Shown: in pieces, positions 25,848 to 35,658 of the stretch
Layout: the number at the start of each line of letters is the position of its first letter
Numbering within the stretch: the first letter of the stretch is position 1
NCBI GenBank assembly: GCA_013334435.1
Contig: JAAXXP010000006.1
Coordinates: forward strand, 1 to 52,950
Direction of reading: 5' to 3'
Length of the DNA stretch: 52,950 nucleotides
Source: Chlorobiaceae bacterium
GTDB taxonomy: Bacteria; Bacteroidota; Chlorobiia; Chlorobiales; Chlorobiaceae
Program-made: the position numbers and the translations under genes
Notes under the pieces: generated by a model
Told to the model about the DNA's origin: nothing
Database searches by the model: none
The model's input: only the letters and a program-made list of their open reading frames with translations

Positions 25848-28233
25848 CGCCGACGCTCTCCTCCGCTGCAGGGGTTACAAGACCGGCTTCCTCCGCACGC
25901 GTGATGATGTCTTCTACCGGGATGTTCATGGGCGCAGTCCGTCCGTCGGTCATGGTCAGCACGACATCCGGATGGGCTTTACGGTGCTCTGTCATGGCGG
26001 CCTCCCACTTCTCCTGAACTGCGGGATCAAGGGAGTTCCATGCCAGACGACCCCGGCATTTGGGAAATTTCGAGCATCCGAGCCAGAGGCCCCGTTTTCC
26101 GCTTCTCAGATAAAGCGGCGCACCGCATTTCGGACAGGAGAGGTCGGTCTGAAGCGGAGGGGTTTTCATCGGTTCGATATGGCGCTGCTTGCTGAGATTG
26201 AGCAGGGTGTTGCATTTTGGATAGCCGGAACAGGCAAGGAAGGGGCCGAGCCGCCCGTCGCGCAGGAGCATCTGACCGTCGCTGCAGGAGGGGCACTTGA
26301 TGCCGGTCTCCTTCGGTTTCGGTTTTGTCGAGCTGATCGGCTTGATGTTCTTGCATTTGGGATAGCGCGAGCAGCCCAGAAATTTTCCGCTGGCCGTCCA
26401 CTTGATGATCATGCGGCCCTCACCGCACTTGTCGCAGGTTTCCGCATTCGTGTTCTGCGGAATGAGCGGATCGTTTTTTCTCTGGCTGAGGGCGGTTTCC
26501 AGAGGACGGTAGAAGCTGTCGAGCACCTGTTCATATTCATCGTCTCCAGCAGCCACCTTGTCCAGTTCGTCCTCCATGAACGCGGTGAAGCGGATATTGA
26601 AGATGTCCGGGAAATTGGCCACAAGTATCTGCGATACATCCCTGCCCAGCTCTGTCGGGGCGATTTTCTTTTTCTGCAGCTCCACATAGCGCCGGTCCTG
26701 CAGGGTGGAAAAAATCGATGCGTAGGTCGAAGGGCGTCCGATACCGTAGTTGTCGAGATCTTTCACCAGGGTAGCCTCGCTGTATCGCGCTGGAGGGCGG
26801 GTAAAACTCTGTTTCTGGTCCACTTCGGCAAGGTTCAGGCTATCCTTTTCGGCAAGCGTCTCGGGAAGTTTGACGGTCTGCTCCTTTTCGACATCATCTC
26901 TGGTCGACGTTCGGGCTTCGTAATCGAGCTCCTGCTGGTCGTCGTACACCCGCATGAATCCGGGGAAAAGCACGCGACTGCCGTTAGCGCGGAACACAAA
27001 CCGGCGTTCGTGATCCTCGACGTCGACCTTCGTCTGCTCGATTTTTGCCGGAGCCATCATGGCTGCCAGAAACCGCTTCCAGATGAGCTCGTAGAGCCGG
27101 TACTGATCGCCGCTGAGAAAGGGTTTCATCGCGTCAGGCTTTCTCATGATCGAGGTCGGCCTGATGGCTTCGTGAGCATCCTGAGCGTTTTTCGAAGACT
27201 TCGCCGAACCGCCGTAACCGGTATATTCCGGACCGAACACGGTGCGGATATAGTTATGGGCTTCCGAAACGGCTTCGGAGCCGATGCGGGTCGAATCGGT
27301 ACGCATGTAGGTAATCAGGCCGGTCGCGCCTTCGCTTCCGAGATCGATGCCTTCATAAAGCTGCTGGGCCAGGCGCATGGTTTTCTGTGAACCGAATCCG
27401 AGCTGGTTCGATGCGGCCTGCTGGAGAAGCGATGTGGTAAAGGGCAGCGGGGCTTTGCGCTGCTGGTTCTTGGCGGTAATGTCGCTGACGGCGAACAGGC
27501 GGTTTCTGACAAGGGCAGCAGCGGCTTCGGACTGTTCCTGACTGGAGAGTTCGGGTTTGCTGCCGTCAACCCTGACCAGTTTGGCCCTGAACATTTCCCC
27601 CTTCGGGGTCGCAAAGTCGGCTGAAACCGTCCAGTACTCCTGAATTTCGAACCGCCTGATCTCCTCTTCCCTCTCGCAGATAAGCCTGAGGGCAACCGAT
27701 TGCACCCTGCCGGCAGAAAGTCCCCGAAGCACGACATTCCACAGGAACGGGCTGATCTTGTAGCCGACGATCTTGTCCAGACCCTGGCGGGTCTGCTGGG
27801 AGCGCACCAGTCGGTAGTCGATCTGGCGGGGTTCGTTTATGGCGGCCAGAATGGCGTTTTTCGTGATTTCGTTGAACAGCACCCGGAATACCGGTTTCCG
27901 GGCGGCCTCGATTTCGTTCGAAATATGCCAGGCAATTGCCTCTCCCTCACGGTCAGGGTCAGTTGCGATCAGCACCGAGTCGGCTTCTCCGGCAAGTTTT
28001 TTCAGCTGCCGTACAACTTTTTCTTTTCCGGCTATGATCTCATAGCGTGGTTCGTAGTGATGGTCGAAATCAAGTCCGATCTCCCGTTTCGGCAGATCCT
28101 TGATGTGACCCACCGACGCGAAAACCGTATAGCGATCACCCAGATACTTGTTGATGGTTTTTGCCTTTGACGGGGACTCGACGACTATAAGGGTTCTGTT
28201 TCTGGCCGAAAGTGCTTCAGATTTTGATGCCAT
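25837..28233 (-). CDS. topA: DNA topoisomerase I
   Basis: 798 residues on the minus strand. The Toprim domain opens with LIVVESPSKAKTINKYLG (Glu19) and has TDPDREGEA with Asp92 and Asp94 for magnesium. The catalytic tyrosine is Tyr309 in ITYMRTDSTRIG. GLSAGRVQSVALRLI is the conserved DNA-gate segment. Three C-terminal C4 zinc ribbons follow (CDKCGEG...CSRYPKC, CPSCSDG...CSGYPKC, CPKCGAP...CSKFPKC). The enzyme relaxes negative supercoils through a 5'-phosphotyrosine intermediate. It converges on feoB with an 11-base overlap and is divergent from the amidase gene across 227 bases. Confidence 0.96.
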   Translation of the reverse strand: MASKSEALSARNRTLIVVESPSKAKTINKYLGDRYTVFASVGHIKDLPKREIGLDFDHHYEPRYEIIAGKEKVVRQLKKLAGEADSVLIATDPDREGEAIAWHISNEIEAARKPVFRVLFNEITKNAILAAINEPRQIDYRLVRSQQTRQGLDKIVGYKISPFLWNVVLRGLSAGRVQSVALRLICEREEEIRRFEIQEYWTVSADFATPKGEMFRAKLVRVDGSKPELSSQEQSEAAAALVRNRLFAVSDITAKNQQRKAPLPFTTSLLQQAASNQLGFGSQKTMRLAQQLYEGIDLGSEGATGLITYMRTDSTRIGSEAVSEAHNYIRTVFGPEYTGYGGSAKSSKNAQDAHEAIRPTSIMRKPDAMKPFLSGDQYRLYELIWKRFLAAMMAPAKIEQTKVDVEDHERRFVFRANGSRVLFPGFMRVYDDQQELDYEARTSTRDDVEKEQTVKLPETLAEKDSLNLAEVDQKQSFTRPPARYSEATLVKDLDNYGIGRPSTYASIFSTLQDRRYVELQKKKIAPTELGRDVSQILVANFPDIFNIRFTAFMEDELDKVAAGDDEYEQVLDSFYRPLETALSQRKNDPLIPQNTNAETCDKCGEGRMIIKWTASGKFLGCSRYPKCKNIKPISSTKPKPKETGIKCPSCSDGQMLLRDGRLGPFLACSGYPKCNTLLNLSKQRHIEPMKTPPLQTDLSCPKCGAPLYLRSGKRGLWLGCSKFPKCRGRLAWNSLDPAVQEKWEAAMTEHRKAHPDVVLTMTDGRTAPMNIPVEDIITRAEEAGLVTPAAEESVGVTA

Positions 28234-28460
28234 TGAAGGATCCCTGCAGTAAGGATGTTATCATGAAGGCGCCGCGTACCGACAAAGTCGGGGCAGTACC
28301 CTGGAAAATTGAAAAAAGATAGGTGTTGCCTGCCAAAAAACAAATTTCCGGGGAGCCGGACAGGATACTCCGGAAACACGATACGGGGACAATATCGGAA
28401 AGAATGCAATTATATGTTATTATTATTTCATTCCCATCCAGCCAACAAGCTCAGATACTC

Positions 28461-30188
28461 ATGATACCATTTTCTTTGAGAACCATGGCCCGTATTGCAG
28501 CTCTCCTTATGATGATTGCGGCTTTTTTTCCCTTCGGGGCAGAGGGAGCCTCATCCTTTTCCCGCTCGGAGGAGACCACGGTGCCGCTAAGGGTTACCAG
28601 CGGCAGTGAGCAGGGTTATACGATCAAGGTTCTTGCCATCAGGACAGACACAGCCCTGCTGATCGATCTCGAATCGTTTGCCCGGGCCCTCCGGCTCAGC
28701 TTCCGGCAGGAGTCGGGCGTCATGCTTCTGGAGGAAACCGACAACGCTCCCGGAAGCAGTTGCCAGCTGAGAAGCGACAACAATTTCGCCTTGATCGTGC
28801 CCAGGGATTCCCAGCGCATGAAACGGGTCGTGCAGCTGCAGTCCGCACCGCTTGTGATGGACGGCAGGCTTTTTCTTCCCGTGCGGCATGCCTGCCGGCT
28901 TTTTACGCTCTGGCTCGACAAGGATATCGTTTACGATTACTCTTCCGGCATCATGACGGCCTGGCTTTCGGGAACAAGGCTTGGTGACTCCGTCGGCTAT
29001 GTTGGGGTAACCAGGCCGGGGGAGACGGTCGCCGATATTGACGGGCGTAAAATTCCCTCCGAACCGGGCACCGTCATCAAGGGGGTCAATGTCGAAAACA
29101 AGGCTAACGGAGCGGTTATCATTTTCAGTGCAGCGGGAAAAACGGTCACAACCGCACTGACGAAGCCCGATGAAACCGGTCGGGCATACCTCACCTTTCA
29201 GAACGCATCGTGTAATGCCGATGCCCTGACCAAGCTGTTCAGCGGCGGCCTCGTCAAGTCGGTAACGCCCGCCGGCTCAATGGATGGGGGGCTTCGCTTT
29301 GCACTCGGTCTCGACAATCAGGGGTACAGGATCAAAACGGTCGATTTTCAGCGCGACGAGAAAAATAACCGCTATCTGGTCTATGTCATGAGCGAAGCGG
29401 ATGTCAAGGGCATCCGGCAGAAAGAAAAAGAGCAGCAGATCGCTAAAGTTCTCAGCACCGATATCGAGAAATGGAAGCTCAACACCATCGTACTCGATGC
29501 AGGCCACGGAGGACACGATCCCGGAGCGATAGGGGGCCGGGGTACCAGAGAGAAGGATGTCGTGCTCAATATCGTACGGGATCTCGGAACCCTGATCACC
29601 CAGAAGTGGCCGGATGTCAGGGTTATCTACACCAGAAAGGACGACAGGTTCATTCCTCTTCATGAACGGGGAAAAATAGCCAACAGGAACGGCGGCAAGC
29701 TTTTTGTCAGTCTGCACTGCAACGCCAACAACAAGAGGACGGTGAAAGGCTCGGAAGTCTATATTCTCGGACCCCATAAAAGCAAGGATGCGCTTTCGGT
29801 CGCCATGCTGGAAAACTCGGTCATCACCAAAGAGGTCGATTACAAGGAGCGGTACAAGGGATTTACCGCCGAGTACCTCATCATGAGCAGTATGGCGCAG
29901 AGCGCCTTCGCGAAGCAGTCGACCGATCTGGCTCTGGAAGTGCAGAACCGGATCGACCGTCCGAACAGCACCAATGGCAGAGGGGTTCGCCAGGCCGGTT
30001 TTATGGTGCTCTGGACCCCCTCGATGCCGAGCATCCTCATCGAGTCTGGTTATCTTTCCAATCCTGAAGAGGAAAAAATCCTGAGGGACCGTCAGGAGCA
30101 GACCAAAATCGCCTACAGGATTTTCATGGGGCTGGAGAACTACCGCAAGGATTACGAGCGCGCCCGGCTTGCCACAATGGGCTTGTAG
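28461..30188 (+). CDS. Secreted N-acetylmuramoyl-L-alanine amidase (AMIN + Amidase_3)
   Basis: About 575 residues from the ATG at 28461, which leaves a clean signal peptide (MIPFSLRTMARIAALLMMIA, cleavage near GAEGA). Upstream in-frame starts would bury this signal. After an AMIN-like/copper-amine-oxidase-like N-terminal region and a middle beta-rich segment comes the catalytic Amidase_3 domain from about residue 385: VLDAGHGGHDPGA (Zn His), GTREKDVVLN (Zn Glu), VSLHCNAN (Zn His) and SILIESGYLSN (catalytic Glu). It cleaves the peptide from muramic acid in periplasmic peptidoglycan, as AmiC-type enzymes do at division. A 9-bp terminator follows 13 bases after the stop codon. Confidence 0.9.
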   Translation: MIPFSLRTMARIAALLMMIAAFFPFGAEGASSFSRSEETTVPLRVTSGSEQGYTIKVLAIRTDTALLIDLESFARALRLSFRQESGVMLLEETDNAPGSSCQLRSDNNFALIVPRDSQRMKRVVQLQSAPLVMDGRLFLPVRHACRLFTLWLDKDIVYDYSSGIMTAWLSGTRLGDSVGYVGVTRPGETVADIDGRKIPSEPGTVIKGVNVENKANGAVIIFSAAGKTVTTALTKPDETGRAYLTFQNASCNADALTKLFSGGLVKSVTPAGSMDGGLRFALGLDNQGYRIKTVDFQRDEKNNRYLVYVMSEADVKGIRQKEKEQQIAKVLSTDIEKWKLNTIVLDAGHGGHDPGAIGGRGTREKDVVLNIVRDLGTLITQKWPDVRVIYTRKDDRFIPLHERGKIANRNGGKLFVSLHCNANNKRTVKGSEVYILGPHKSKDALSVAMLENSVITKEVDYKERYKGFTAEYLIMSSMAQSAFAKQSTDLALEVQNRIDRPNSTNGRGVRQAGFMVLWTPSMPSILIESGYLSNPEEEKILRDRQEQTKIAYRIFMGLENYRKDYERARLATMGL

Positions 30189-30201
30189 CGGAGCAGGTAC
30201 A

Positions 30202-30228
30202 AAAAGTCGCATCTTTCCGGCGGCTTTT
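30202..30228 (+). terminator. Intrinsic terminator of the amidase gene
   Basis: AAAAGTCGC (30202-30210) pairs with GCGGCTTTT (30220-30228), a 9-bp stem with one G-T pair and a 9-base loop; the right arm ends in TTTT. It separates the amidase from the biotin operon, whose operator starts 13 bases later. Confidence 0.7.
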
Positions 30229-30240
30229 CCTGTTGGATAG

Positions 30241-30272
30241 TTGTCAACCATAGTCTAAATTCAGGTTGACAA
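30241..30272. promoter_or_regulatory. BirA operator of the biotin operon
   Basis: TTGTCAACC (30241-30249), a 14-base spacer, then GGTTGACAA (30264-30272): a perfect 9-bp dyad. It matches the BirA operator architecture known from many bacteria (TTGTAAACC with 14-16 bases to GGTTTACAA) except for one symmetric substitution. The right arm contains TTGACA (30266-30271), a consensus -35, so bound BirA-biotinyl-AMP would block the promoter. It lies 42 bases before the birA start codon. Confidence 0.9.
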
Positions 30273-30314
30273 TATGGCCATCGGGTACTTCAACATGCAT
30301 TTGTGCTCCTTTTC

Positions 30315-31307
30315 ATGAACGATTTCACCTTCAGGATTCTTTCCCGTCTGCATACGGCCCGGACCTACCTTTCGGGCGAGGATCTCTCCGGGGAGTTCGG
30401 GATCACGAGAAGCGCAGTCTGGAAACATATCAGCCGGCTCAGGGATGCTGGCTGCCGCATCGAGGCGCTAACCGGTTCGGGATACCGGTTGATCTCCCTT
30501 TCGGGCGCTCCTGTCGGAAAAGAGGTTGCTCTTTTCCTTACGACCAGAACTGCCGGCCGCATGTTTCATTATCATAAGGAGACCGCTTCAACCAATCTTC
30601 TGGCAAAAAAGCTTGCAGCCGAGGGCGCTCCCGAAGGGACGGTGGTTGCCGCCGACACCCAGAGCGCAGGCAGGGGCCGTCTGGGGAGGAACTGGGTCTC
30701 TCCTGCCGGCAGGAATCTTTATTTTTCCCTTATTCTTCGTCCTTCGGTCTCCTCGCTGCGTATTCCCCAGATAACCCTGCTTGCCGCCGCCGCCATTCAC
30801 CGGGCGCTCAGTGAAACTTTTTCCTCCATCAATGCCGCAATCAAATGGCCTAACGACATTCTCTCCGGCGGCAGGAAACTCTGCGGCGTACTCTGCGAAA
30901 TGCAGTCGGAGCCTGGCCTGACGCATTTCGTCGTAGTCGGTATCGGCATCAACGTCAATCAGGAAGCATTCCCCGATGAGCTCCGGGAGAAAGCGACCTC
31001 GCTGCTGCTTGAAACAGGATCCAGTGTCAGCCGCTCCGAACTTCTGGCGGGAGTGCTGAACCGGTTCGAGGAGCTCTATCTGCAATGGCAGGAGGAGGAT
31101 GATCTCGGTTTTATTCTTCCCTATCTCGAACGGTACTCGCTGCTTCAGGGAATGGACGTGATTGTCGATCAGTTCTCCCGGGAGATTACCGGAACGGTTC
31201 GCGGCATTGCCCTGGGAGGGGAACTTGTGCTCGATACCGGAGACGGCGGGCTGCTGAACATTTCGTCCGGAGAGGCTTCGCTCCGGAAAACCTATACCAA
31301 TTCATGA
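30315..31307 (+). CDS. birA: Biotin-protein ligase and biotin operon repressor BirA
   Basis: 330 residues from the ATG at 30315. The N-terminal winged helix-turn-helix ([25 protein letters not shown], about 18-42) makes it the bifunctional, DNA-binding type. The ligase core has the biotinyl-AMP loop in [22 protein letters not shown] at about 118-139, KWPNDIL at about 176-182, and [11 protein letters not shown]-terminal SH3-like domain ends the protein. It activates biotin with ATP, transfers it to the acetyl-CoA carboxylase carrier protein, and represses biotin synthesis when biotinyl-AMP accumulates. As the first gene behind the BirA operator, it should repress itself along with bioBFGCDA. 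The next gene starts 13 bases downstream. Confidence 0.95.
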   Translation: MNDFTFRILSRLHTARTYLSGEDLSGEFGITRSAVWKHISRLRDAGCRIEALTGSGYRLISLSGAPVGKEVALFLTTRTAGRMFHYHKETASTNLLAKKLAAEGAPEGTVVAADTQSAGRGRLGRNWVSPAGRNLYFSLILRPSVSSLRIPQITLLAAAAIHRALSETFSSINAAIKWPNDILSGGRKLCGVLCEMQSEPGLTHFVVVGIGINVNQEAFPDELREKATSLLLETGSSVSRSELLAGVLNRFEELYLQWQEEDDLGFILPYLERYSLLQGMDVIVDQFSREITGTVRGIALGGELVLDTGDGGLLNISSGEASLRKTYTNS

Positions 31308-31320
31308 ACATCCACCACCT

Positions 31321-32334
31321 ATGACCGACGTTATCCATAAGGCTGTTGCCGATGCATACAGGGTTTTCGATACCGGGGAACCGCTTGGGCGGGAAATGGC
31401 CCTGCAGCTGGCCGGGCTGCCCGGCGATGCCGTGCTTGATCTCGCCTCCCTTGCGCACAAGGTGAGGCTCCGTTACGCTCCGGATGCCTTGTCGGTGCAC
31501 GCCTGTTCCATCATGAACGCCAAATCGGGAGAGTGCGGCGAGAACTGCCGTTTCTGCGCCCAGTCACGCCACAACAGCGCGAAAATCGAGGTATACAGCC
31601 TGACCGATGAGGATGCTGTCCTGCGGCAGGCCTCTGAAACATTAGCCCAGGGTATCGGACATTTCGGCATTGTAACCAGCGGATACGGCTACCTGAAGAT
31701 AACCCCGGAGTTCCGCCGGATTCTCGGCATGATCGACCGGCTGCACCGTGAACTTCCGGAGCTGAACGTCTGCGCCTCGATCGGCGTACTCAGCGAGGAG
31801 ACGGCCGCTGCGCTTGCCGGGCACGGTATTGCGCACTACAACATCAATATTCAGGTCGCGCCGTCGAGGTACGGCGCCCTCATTGCCGATACCCACACGG
31901 TGGACGAGCGGATCGAAACGGTGCGGCTGCTGCGCAGGTACGGCATTTCGGTCTGTTGCGGAGGTATTCTCGGTGTCGGGGAGAGCATGACTGAGCGTAT
32001 TGAAATGATTTTTGCGCTCTCCGAACTCGATGTTTCGGTTATTCCGCTTAACGTCCTGGTGCCGATCGAGGGCACGCCGCTTGAAGGAAGCCGTCCGTCC
32101 CTTCTTGCCGATATCGTCAAGACCTTTGCGATCTGCCGGCTGGTGCACCCCCGAAAGATCATCAAGTTCGCTGCGGGAAGGGAGAGCATAATGAAGGATT
32201 TTCAGGGCCTGCTGATGCTTTCGGGTGCAAACGGCCTGCTTACCGGGGGCTATCTCACCACACGCGGCAGGGATACTTCCGCCGACAGGGATCTGTGCGG
32301 TCATCTTGAAAGTTTCAGCAGGGAGGCGCTGTAA
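31321..32334 (+). CDS. bioB: Biotin synthase
   Basis: 337 residues. The radical-SAM motif CxxxCxxC is C72, C76 and C79 in [26 protein letters not shown] differs slightly from the usual YNHNLDTS segment, but the remaining conserved segments, including [13 protein letters not shown]-type [16 protein letters not shown] and KFAAGRES, are present. The last residues include [13 protein letters not shown], the BioB [2Fe-2S]-adjacent signature. BioB inserts sulfur into dethiobiotin, the final step of biotin synthesis. The gene is in the birA-led operon, 2 bases before bioF. The departure YNINIQ is worth noting but lies in a region tolerant to change in divergent BioB proteins. Confidence 0.93.
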   Translation: MTDVIHKAVADAYRVFDTGEPLGREMALQLAGLPGDAVLDLASLAHKVRLRYAPDALSVHACSIMNAKSGECGENCRFCAQSRHNSAKIEVYSLTDEDAVLRQASETLAQGIGHFGIVTSGYGYLKITPEFRRILGMIDRLHRELPELNVCASIGVLSEETAAALAGHGIAHYNINIQVAPSRYGALIADTHTVDERIETVRLLRRYGISVCCGGILGVGESMTERIEMIFALSELDVSVIPLNVLVPIEGTPLEGSRPSLLADIVKTFAICRLVHPRKIIKFAAGRESIMKDFQGLLMLSGANGLLTGGYLTTRGRDTSADRDLCGHLESFSREAL

Positions 32335-32336
32335 TC

Positions 32337-33506
32337 ATGGAGTTTCATTCCTTTATCCGCAGCAGGCTCGATTCGCTTCGTCGTGATAACCGTCTCCGAA
32401 CGCTTCCCGATATCGGGGAGAGGTGCGGGAAGTACATCAACGTGGCGGGAGAGTCCCGCCTCAACCTTTCGTCGAACGACTATCTCGGCCTCGCCGAAGA
32501 CCGTTTTCTCCGCCAGGCATACAGCGAGGCCTGCAGGGACGGGGATGGGTATGCCATGACCAGTTCCTCTTCCCGCCTCCTGACGGGGAACCATCACTGG
32601 TACGGTCAGCTCGAACGGGAGCTTGAACGGCTCTACGGGAGCGAAGCCGCCCTTGTCTTCAACAGCGGCTATCACGCAAATGTAGGTATCCTTCCGGCCC
32701 TCGCCGGACGCGGCGACCTGATTCTTTCGGACAGGTTCAATCATGCGAGCATTATCGACGGTACCGGTATTTCCGGAGCGGCGCACCAGCGTTACCGTCA
32801 TAACGACATGGGTAATCTCGAAGAGCTGCTTGCCGGAGCGAAGGGGAGTTACCGGCACCTTTTCATCGTTACCGAATCGGTGTTCAGCATGGATGGTGAT
32901 CTCGCCGACCTCAGGAAGCTCGTGGAGCTGAAAAAGCGCTACGGAGCGGTACTCATAGTCGATGAAGCCCATGGCGCCGGCGTGTTCGGTGATCGGGGAC
33001 TTGGCCTGTGCGAGGCAACAGGGACCGTTGCCGACATCGACATCATCATCGGCACCTTCGGGAAAGCTTTCGCATCGACAGGGGCTTACGCCGTGATGGA
33101 TGCCGTTCTTCGCGATTATCTCGTCAATGCCATGCGCTCGTTCATTTTTACGACGGCACTGCCTCCTGCGGTACTTGCCTGGAGCCTCATGACCCTTCGA
33201 AGGCAGGCTGATATGCAGATCGAGCGGGTCCATCTGCTGCGGCTTGCCGCCATGCTGCGCGGGAGGCTTGTTGATGCGGGATTCGAGGTGCCGGGGGAGA
33301 GCCATATCGTGCCGGTAATAACCGGCAGTAACGAAAGCGCGGTCAGCCTCGCAGAAAAGCTGCGCGGTGCGGGTGTGCTTGGAATGGCTGTCCGGCCTCC
33401 GAGCGTGCCGGAAAACCGCGCAAGAATAAGGCTCTCCCTCAGGGCGAATCTGCAGTGGGACGATATCGAGTATATTCCCGATCTCATCAGGGCTTGGGCT
33501 TCATGA
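32337..33506 (+). CDS. bioF: 8-amino-7-oxononanoate synthase
   Basis: 389 residues of the alpha-oxoamine synthase family. LSSNDYLGLAEDRFL, GSSSRLLTGNHHWYGQLE-like (SSSSRLLTGNHHWYGQLE), NSGYHANVG and VDEAHGAGVFGDRGLGLCE (with the PLP-binding Asp) are typical. The PLP lysine is K243 in GTFGKAFASTGAY. It condenses pimeloyl-ACP (or -CoA) with alanine to KAPA, the first ring-forming step of biotin synthesis. The ATG is 2 bases after the bioB stop, and the stop overlaps bioG by an ATGA. Confidence 0.94.
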   Translation: MEFHSFIRSRLDSLRRDNRLRTLPDIGERCGKYINVAGESRLNLSSNDYLGLAEDRFLRQAYSEACRDGDGYAMTSSSSRLLTGNHHWYGQLERELERLYGSEAALVFNSGYHANVGILPALAGRGDLILSDRFNHASIIDGTGISGAAHQRYRHNDMGNLEELLAGAKGSYRHLFIVTESVFSMDGDLADLRKLVELKKRYGAVLIVDEAHGAGVFGDRGLGLCEATGTVADIDIIIGTFGKAFASTGAYAVMDAVLRDYLVNAMRSFIFTTALPPAVLAWSLMTLRRQADMQIERVHLLRLAAMLRGRLVDAGFEVPGESHIVPVITGSNESAVSLAEKLRGAGVLGMAVRPPSVPENRARIRLSLRANLQWDDIEYIPDLIRAWAS

Positions 33507-34186
33507 TTACCGAATGGATCGTCCGGCAGGGAGCCGACGAGGTGGTGCTCTTCTTCTCCGGCTGGGGGATGGACCGGCGGATTGCCGACCATCTATCGGG
33601 GCAGCCTGCCTCCGGTCCTGCATATGACGTTGTGTCGTTCCATGATTATCGCACAGGGCAGATCGATGCGTCGGCTTACGATGGGCTCTGTTCCTACCGC
33701 AAGCGTACCGTTGTAGCCTGGTCTTTCGGCGTCTGGTCGGCGGTTCACGCGAAGCTTCCGCCAGTATCGCACGCCGTGGCCGTGAACGGCACGCTTTCGC
33801 CCGTAGACAGTGAGGAAGGTATCGACCCCGAGGTGTTTCAGGCCACGCTCGATACCTACAGCGACGCAAACCGGCTTCGGTTCAACCGCAGGATGTGCGG
33901 TGGCGGAGATGCCCTGGAGCACTTTCTTTCGGTTCAGCCCGAAAGGATATCGTCATGCCAGAGGGAGGAACTGGCCTGGCTCTCCGGAAGGCTGCAAGGC
34001 GACGCCGGACCGGAAGGGTTCCGCTACGACCATGTCATCATAGGCGGCCGGGATATGATTTTTCCCGCTTCCCGCCAGTTCGCCGCATGGAGGGGCTACC
34101 CGCAGACGGTCATCACCGATATGCCGCACTACCCGTTTTTTCATCTTTCCGGCCTTGAGGAGGTGCTCGAATGCAGCAGGGCATAG
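33503..34186 (+). CDS. bioG: Pimeloyl-ACP methyl ester esterase BioG (DUF452)
   Basis: 227 residues from the ATG that overlaps the bioF stop (ATGA). VVLFFSGWGMDRRIADHL at the start and VVAWSFGVWSA, with the nucleophile serine, are the DUF452/BioG signature; MPHYPFF near the C-terminus carries the probable catalytic histidine, and GGRDMIFP the acidic residue. BioG is the alternative to BioH: it cleaves the methyl ester of pimeloyl-ACP made by BioC, freeing pimeloyl-ACP for BioF. It overlaps bioC by 16 bases; in Bacteroides the two are known as a single fused protein, which supports the assignment. Confidence 0.88.
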   Translation: MITEWIVRQGADEVVLFFSGWGMDRRIADHLSGQPASGPAYDVVSFHDYRTGQIDASAYDGLCSYRKRTVVAWSFGVWSAVHAKLPPVSHAVAVNGTLSPVDSEEGIDPEVFQATLDTYSDANRLRFNRRMCGGGDALEHFLSVQPERISSCQREELAWLSGRLQGDAGPEGFRYDHVIIGGRDMIFPASRQFAAWRGYPQTVITDMPHYPFFHLSGLEEVLECSRA

Positions 34187-34953
34187 ACAAGCAGCTTGTC
34201 CGCGAGCGCTTCGCAAAAGCTCTTGGTTCATACCGGGAGCATGCCGTCGTGCAGCAGGAGATGGCCCTGGTGCTGGCCGAAATGATCTGCGCCGCCACTT
34301 CCGGATGCAGGTTGGAAAGGGTACTCGAAGTCGGTGCGGGCACGGGGGCGCTGACGGCGGCGCTGCTCGACCGCTGCCGGGTTGAAACCTATGTTGCCAA
34401 CGATCTTGTAGAAGAGAGCCACCGGTATATCGCCGTCGAAGCCCTGCGCCACCGGCCGGTTCACCTTGCCTTTCTTGCCGGCGATATCGAGAGCATCGAA
34501 GCGCTTCCGGACGGGCTTGATCTTGTAGCCTCGAACGCCACCGTACAGTGGCTGTCGGACCTTGAAGGCTTTTTCCGGAAGATGTCCAGCTGCCTGAAAC
34601 CCGGCGGCATACTCGCCTTCAGCACCTTCAGTCCGCGCAACATGCATGAGATCGCCTCTATCGAACATGCCGGACTGAGTTATCCGGGGCTTGCCGATAT
34701 TGAAGCCCTTGCCGGGAGCTGTTTTGAACTGATCGCATCAAAGGAGGAGCTGAAGAGGATAGCATTCGACTCTCCGGGAGAGGTGCTTCGCCACATCCGC
34801 AAAACAGGGGTCAACGGGCTGGTGCGGCGATCCTGGACGAAAGGGAGTTATCTGCGGTTTCTGCACGATTATCGGGAGGCCTACTCCTGCGATGAAGGGG
34901 TATACCTGACCTACCGACCGCTGTACTGCTGTTTCAGAAAGCGTTCATCATGA
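34171..34953 (+). CDS. bioC: Malonyl-ACP O-methyltransferase
   Basis: 260 residues. The N-terminal KQLVRERFAKALGSYREHAVVQ and the SAM-binding motif VLEVGAGTGALTAALL at about 50-65 match BioC, and DLVASNATVQWLSDLEGFFRKM is its hallmark motif II. It methylates malonyl-ACP to start pimeloyl synthesis through the fatty-acid pathway. The ATG at 34171 lies within the end of bioG (16-base overlap), and the 3' end overlaps bioD by ATGA, so translation of bioG, bioC and bioD is coupled. Confidence 0.93.
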   Translation: MQQGIDKQLVRERFAKALGSYREHAVVQQEMALVLAEMICAATSGCRLERVLEVGAGTGALTAALLDRCRVETYVANDLVEESHRYIAVEALRHRPVHLAFLAGDIESIEALPDGLDLVASNATVQWLSDLEGFFRKMSSCLKPGGILAFSTFSPRNMHEIASIEHAGLSYPGLADIEALAGSCFELIASKEELKRIAFDSPGEVLRHIRKTGVNGLVRRSWTKGSYLRFLHDYREAYSCDEGVYLTYRPLYCCFRKRSS

Positions 34954-35639
34954 GAGGAGCTGTTACCGTGATTTCCGGAATCGATACCGGAACAGGCAAA
35001 ACCGTTGCCACCGGCCTGCTCGCCAGAGCAGTGCTTGATCGGGGGGTATCGGTCATAACCCAGAAAATTGTCCAGACGGGCTGCCCTGGCAGGATTGCCG
35101 AAGACATTCTCGAACACCGGCGTCTCATGGGCTGCGAACTTACCGAAGAGGACCTGCAGGGGGTTACCTCTCCCTGCGTGTTCGCCTACCCGGCCTCGCC
35201 GCATCTGGCGGCCAGGCTTGAAAACCGGCCCGTCGACGTCATGGCCATAAGGCGTTCGACCTTCAGGCTGCAGCATCGCTACACCACCGTCCTGCTCGAA
35301 GGAGCCGGAGGGCTTCTGGTTCCCCTGAGTTCCGATCTGCTGCTGGCCGACTATATCCGGGATGCCGGTTATCCTCTCCTGCTGGTCTCCTCTTCCCGGC
35401 TTGGCAGCATCAACCACACGCTCCTGGCCGTCGAGGCGTGCATGAAACGCGGCATCCATCTTCAGGGCATCGTTTTCAACCGGTTTCAGGAAACCGACCG
35501 CCTTATCGCCGACGATGCTATCGGGACAATCCGTCATTTCCTGAAACGATACGGCCTGTCGGCTCCGGTTGTAACTCTTGACGAAAACGGCCTTGAAAAG
35601 CATGCTCCGGAACTTCTGGGGTTGCTGTCGGGGGAATAA
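34950..35639 (+). CDS. bioD: ATP-dependent dethiobiotin synthetase
   Basis: 229 residues with the BioD P-loop variant GIDTGTGKT at 10-18, the magnesium/DAPA-binding KIVQTG, and [12 protein letters not shown] at about 112-123. It uses ATP and CO2 to close the ureido ring of 7,8-diaminopelargonic acid. The start overlaps bioC by 4 bases (ATGA); the stop is 19 bases before bioA. Length is normal for BioD. Confidence 0.94.
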   Translation: MRGAVTVISGIDTGTGKTVATGLLARAVLDRGVSVITQKIVQTGCPGRIAEDILEHRRLMGCELTEEDLQGVTSPCVFAYPASPHLAARLENRPVDVMAIRRSTFRLQHRYTTVLLEGAGGLLVPLSSDLLLADYIRDAGYPLLLVSSSRLGSINHTLLAVEACMKRGIHLQGIVFNRFQETDRLIADDAIGTIRHFLKRYGLSAPVVTLDENGLEKHAPELLGLLSGE

Positions 35640-35658
35640 AGCGCACAGAAAAACAAGT

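Noticed and set aside
25783-27390. A 535-codon plus-strand open frame opposite topA.
   Set aside because: The minus strand encodes a complete topoisomerase I with Toprim, Tyr309 and three zinc ribbons.
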